Origin: Gammaproteobacteria bacterium
GTDB lineage: Bacteria; Pseudomonadota; Gammaproteobacteria; Pseudomonadales; GM7GCV1
DNA length: 8,451 nucleotides
Reading direction: 5' to 3'
Assembly: GCA_030830945.1 (NCBI GenBank)
Contig: JAURLY010000050.1
Coordinates: forward strand, 1 to 8,451
The notes under the pieces were generated by a model that ran no database searches, was not told where the DNA came from, and worked only from the letters and a program-made list of their open reading frames with translations. Of the stretch, positions 6,298 to 8,451 are shown in pieces. How positions within the stretch are numbered: position 1 is the stretch's first letter; each line of letters begins with the position of its first letter. A program made the translations under genes and the position numbers.

Positions 6298-7158
6298 CTA
6301 TACCAACCCCAGCCCCCTTTCTTGCACCCGTAATGCATTGAACGCGAGCTCAGGGTTTTTACCATCTACGACGCAAATTGGTATTACATCATGCGCCAGC
6401 AAGTCATTCAGGGTGCCAAGACCCGGGCGTATGAAGGCAAACAGTAAGGAATCGTACATTGCAGAATTAAACGCCCCCGGAGAGTAGTCTACAGGAAGTG
6501 GAATGTGGCTATCAGAAATTTTCTGGTATCCCGCTAGAACTGGTTTGGCAGAAATATTATTGAAAACGTCTTTATAAAATTGCTGATCAAGCCCTGATTT
6601 TCCGGCGCTAAAGAGAATGCTGTCCTTGTGATTAGTGCTGTAATTCTCCATTCGGTTGTCCAGCAATCCTATGGCCCGAAATGACTGGTAAACCTGAATC
6701 TCTACCGGCGTAAATATTTCCGACCCGATAATCAGGTTGTTGTTTTTCCGCAGGATATTCCTGTAATGTTCATACCTGTCTTCAGGGATATCCAGGATGA
6801 TATTCCAGAAAAAGTTGGCTGAAATGATGGCATCCTGGCGTATCTCCAGTATTTCCAGGAGGTTGTCTGATACGACAATGTTGTATGGATCCATGGAAGG
6901 CAATTTCCTTGTCCAGTTTCTCCAGCCTTCAAGTTCGCCACTGGTTGCCCGCTTATTTATCCCTGTTGAGAAATCCAGATTGGAAATATTCTGGTGCTTG
7001 CCATAAATTGCCTCGATCTTCCGGTATTTTTCACTGGGCGCAAAAATGTCTATTCTGTATCCGTCATTTGCGAGAGATTGGGCAAAAAGATAACTACGCT
7101 TTATATGTCCGAGACCGTTATCGCAGCAGATAAAAGCTACAGACTGCTGATCTGTCAT
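6298..7158 (-). CDS. MurG-like GT-B glycosyltransferase, apparently frameshifted near its C-terminus
   Basis: As sequenced this frame gives 286 residues. The N-terminus VAFICCDNGLGHIKRSYLFA (7-26) contains the 'GxGHxxR' loop of GT-B enzymes such as MurG and related family 28-like transferases, which bind the acceptor there. The C-terminal half contains ILFSAGKSG (181-189) and FIRPGLGTLNDLLAHDVIPI (242-261), corresponding to the 'R.G..T..E.la.g.P.i.vP' nucleotide-sugar binding motif. NPELAFNALRVQERG (268-282) then leads into the end of the domain. It probably transfers a sugar from a nucleotide donor to the growing surface glycan at the cytoplasmic membrane face; donor and acceptor are unknown. 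It starts four bases inside the dehydrogenase gene (ATGA). The frame stops abruptly after GLGLV, while the natural-looking tail lies in the -1 frame, so a one-base loss is suspected. The truncated form may be inactive or unstable. Confidence 0.78.
   Translation of the reverse strand: MTDQQSVAFICCDNGLGHIKRSYLFAQSLANDGYRIDIFAPSEKYRKIEAIYGKHQNISNLDFSTGINKRATSGELEGWRNWTRKLPSMDPYNIVVSDNLLEILEIRQDAIISANFFWNIILDIPEDRYEHYRNILRKNNNLIIGSEIFTPVEIQVYQSFRAIGLLDNRMENYSTNHKDSILFSAGKSGLDQQFYKDVFNNISAKPVLAGYQKISDSHIPLPVDYSPGAFNSAMYDSLLFAFIRPGLGTLNDLLAHDVIPICVVDGKNPELAFNALRVQERGLGLV
6313..6317 (-). other. Five-G tract, proposed frameshift site
   Basis: The minus-strand reading is AAAGGGGGCTGGGG. Adding one G here joins the upstream glycosyltransferase frame to the open -1 frame with a family-like junction (GAGVGID). 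A four-G tract at 6307-6310 is the next-best site. The exact site cannot be fixed without a homologue. Confidence 0.6.
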
Positions 7159-8451
7159 TTATTGGTCACGTAGCCCAGTGTGGCATAGCTGATATTCTTG
7201 TAGGATTCCAATTCAGCACGACCAGCCAATCCCCAGGCATCATAAAAGAGAACGCTCCTGTCTTTTCTGATGTTTTTTACGAGATCGTGCTGAATATTGT
7301 CTGGGTGGTTGTTAAGGACTACATAAATTGTCGATTTACTTGTGTCACCTTGTAATTTTGTCTTGTAGCCAAGCATCTGAAGTGTGTCATCTGTAATCAC
7401 GTTATCCGCACATATCACGTCGAAACCGATTTCAAGCAATGTATCGACGATTTTGATGGAGGTTGACCCCCTATAATCATTGGTTTCAGGAACCCCTTTG
7501 AACGCCATGCCAATGGCATATATCGCTGTTTGTGCCGGTGTATACGCGTTTTTACTGCAAAATTGCCGCACGGTATCGATGACATCCATATGTGCGGTTT
7601 CGTTAATTTTTCGTGCATTGATGACCAGTTCACTTTGTACCGAGCCCTTGTCTACTGAAGCGAGTATATAAGGGTCCTTGGAAAGACAATAACCACCAAC
7701 GCCGGGGCTGGCCTTGGGTACACTGCTTCTCTGGTAGCCCTCGTTTGCCAACATGATGGTCTTGTTGGTATCAAGATTGTATTTTCTTGTTACCGATATA
7801 AGAGAATTGGCGAAGGCGAAAGAGAGGTCCCGATAACTATTATTTATCAGTTTAACCAATTCCGCCTGTTCGATACTTTCCGCATTGATGATGGATGAGG
7901 TCAGTGTTTTGAATAATTTGGAGCAATAAAAAGCGCAGCGCTCTGTTATTCCACTGATAACCTGAGGCAGCTCGAACAACTCATTGATGGCGTTCCCTTC
8001 TACCGTCCTTTCGGGGCAAAAACCGAGAAAAAGATTTTCACCAATCTTGAGACCAGATTTTTGCAAAATAGGAAGTACAACAGACCTTGTAGTTCCTAAT
8101 GGCACTGTAGACCTGATGATGATCGTGTCGTAAGGCATAAGAACAGTGATGATCGCACTCAAAACGTCTTCGATGTGACCAAGATCTGGCGTCCCTTCGG
8201 CATCGACCGGAGTGCCGACCGCAACTATATGATATTGACCCTGGTGTTTTTGTGCTTCTGTCGAAAATCGTAATTTTTCATTATCAATCGAAGCTTCAAG
8301 TATTTCGGGTAAATGTGGTTCGTGTATGTGAACTTTCTTTTTTGCCAGATCTTCAATGATATCCGGGTTATTGTCGATACCCAGAACATCAACCCCCCTG
8401 GACGTCAGCGCACAGGCGAGGGTCAAGCCCACGTAACCAAGTCCGTAAATA
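7155..8451 (-). CDS. Nucleotide-sugar 6-dehydrogenase (UDP-glucose/UDP-ManNAc dehydrogenase family), 5' partial
   Basis: The 5' end lies beyond the window. Visible residues begin IYGLGYVGLTLA, the NAD-binding GxGxxG loop, so the GTG at 8430-8432 is an internal valine codon and not the start. The enzyme oxidises C6 of a UDP- or GDP-sugar to a uronate with two NAD+. FCPERTVEG (near residues 144-152 of the visible part) and EQAELVKLINNSYRDLSFAFAN (from about 194) belong to the central domain. The catalytic cysteine is in GVGGYCLSKDP, with its codon at 7686-7688. The UDP-binding C-terminal domain shows GMAFKGVPETNDYRGSTS. The pattern resembles WecC-type (UDP-N-acetylhexosamine) enzymes more than Ugd, but substrate cannot be settled by reading alone. 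About 432 residues are visible, near full length. Its TGA overlaps the next gene's ATG as ATGA. Confidence 0.92.
   Translation of the reverse strand, partial: IYGLGYVGLTLACALTSRGVDVLGIDNNPDIIEDLAKKKVHIHEPHLPEILEASIDNEKLRFSTEAQKHQGQYHIVAVGTPVDAEGTPDLGHIEDVLSAIITVLMPYDTIIIRSTVPLGTTRSVVLPILQKSGLKIGENLFLGFCPERTVEGNAINELFELPQVISGITERCAFYCSKLFKTLTSSIINAESIEQAELVKLINNSYRDLSFAFANSLISVTRKYNLDTNKTIMLANEGYQRSSVPKASPGVGGYCLSKDPYILASVDKGSVQSELVINARKINETAHMDVIDTVRQFCSKNAYTPAQTAIYAIGMAFKGVPETNDYRGSTSIKIVDTLLEIGFDVICADNVITDDTLQMLGYKTKLQGDTSKSTIYVVLNNHPDNIQHDLVKNIRKDRSVLFYDAWGLAGRAELESYKNISYATLGYVTNK

Larger units (their letters stand above)
6164..6317 (-). other. Out-of-frame C-terminal tail of the MurG-like glycosyltransferase
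   Basis: The glycosyltransferase frame stops at TAG 6298-6300, but the -1 frame is open across this point and runs to TAA at 6164-6166. From 6301 it encodes 45 residues that begin IDQDSDIDTVLENLFAFRDE and end FKYIIKGHYE. This is an amphipathic, protein-like tail of the kind that follows the 'GxGxxI' element in MurG-like enzymes. If one G is restored to the five-G tract (minus strand, 6313-6317), the junction reads QERGAGVGIDQD and the whole protein becomes 331 residues. The restored stop then overlaps the methyltransferase start by eight bases, matching the packing of the rest of the operon. Without it, a 126-base gap would remain, the largest in the window. Confidence 0.8.

Noticed and set aside
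6298..6320. A canonical programmed -1 frameshift signal in the glycosyltransferase
   Set aside because: No standard X XXY YYZ slippery heptamer is in frame, and no convincing downstream stimulatory structure is visible. A base loss in the G tract explains it more simply, though a slip on the GGG codon is not excluded.
8430..8432. GTG as the start of the nucleotide-sugar dehydrogenase
   Set aside because: The frame is open upstream to the window edge and encodes IYGLGY, the first part of the NAD-binding loop. The GTG is an internal valine.

Overview
The window is a dense, single-strand block of surface-glycan biosynthesis genes. Every supported gene lies on the minus strand, so transcription runs from right (8451) to left (1). 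Codon use and family similarities suggest a Gram-negative bacterium, most likely a proteobacterium, of moderate GC (by eye in the 40s percent). The species cannot be named from this sequence. No tRNA, rRNA, CRISPR, insertion sequence, promoter or clear terminator was seen, and no gap between genes exceeds 45 bases.

Layout in transcription order: (1) a nucleotide-sugar 6-dehydrogenase, cut at its 5' end by the window edge (7155-8451). (2) A MurG-like GT-B glycosyltransferase (6298-7158), whose C-terminal tail continues in the -1 frame to 6164. (3) A TylF/MycF-type SAM-dependent methyltransferase (5455-6171). (4) A large capsule-type glycosyltransferase-like protein (3992-5458). (5) An RmlD-like SDR oxidoreductase (3019-3951). 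(6) PseC, the pseudaminate-pathway aminotransferase (1863-3041). (7) An aldo/keto reductase interrupted by an in-frame TGA (1012-1866). (8) PseF, the pseudaminate cytidylyltransferase (275-982). (9) The first 77 codons of a class III, HemL-like aminotransferase that runs off the left edge (1-232). Neighbours overlap or nearly touch (4-nt ATGA/TTGA overlaps, an 8-nt overlap once the frameshift is repaired, a 23-nt overlap), as expected of one co-translated operon.

PseC and PseF point to a CMP-activated pseudaminic acid or a related nonulosonic acid. PseB, PseG, PseH and PseI are not in the window and would be expected nearby. The aldo/keto reductase, the SDR and the class III aminotransferase around pseC/pseF suggest extra redox and amination steps, so the final sugar may be a modified nonulosonate. 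The dehydrogenase, methyltransferase and two glycosyltransferases would add uronic acid, O-methyl groups and linkages of the same glycan (capsule, O-antigen or flagellin glycan; the window does not decide which).

The most notable observation is that two genes of this otherwise intact operon are each broken by one small lesion: a TGA at 1597-1599 in the aldo/keto reductase, and an apparent one-base contraction of a G tract at 6313-6317 in the glycosyltransferase. Both downstream parts keep full family character, so the lesions are recent, are recoded, or are sequence errors.
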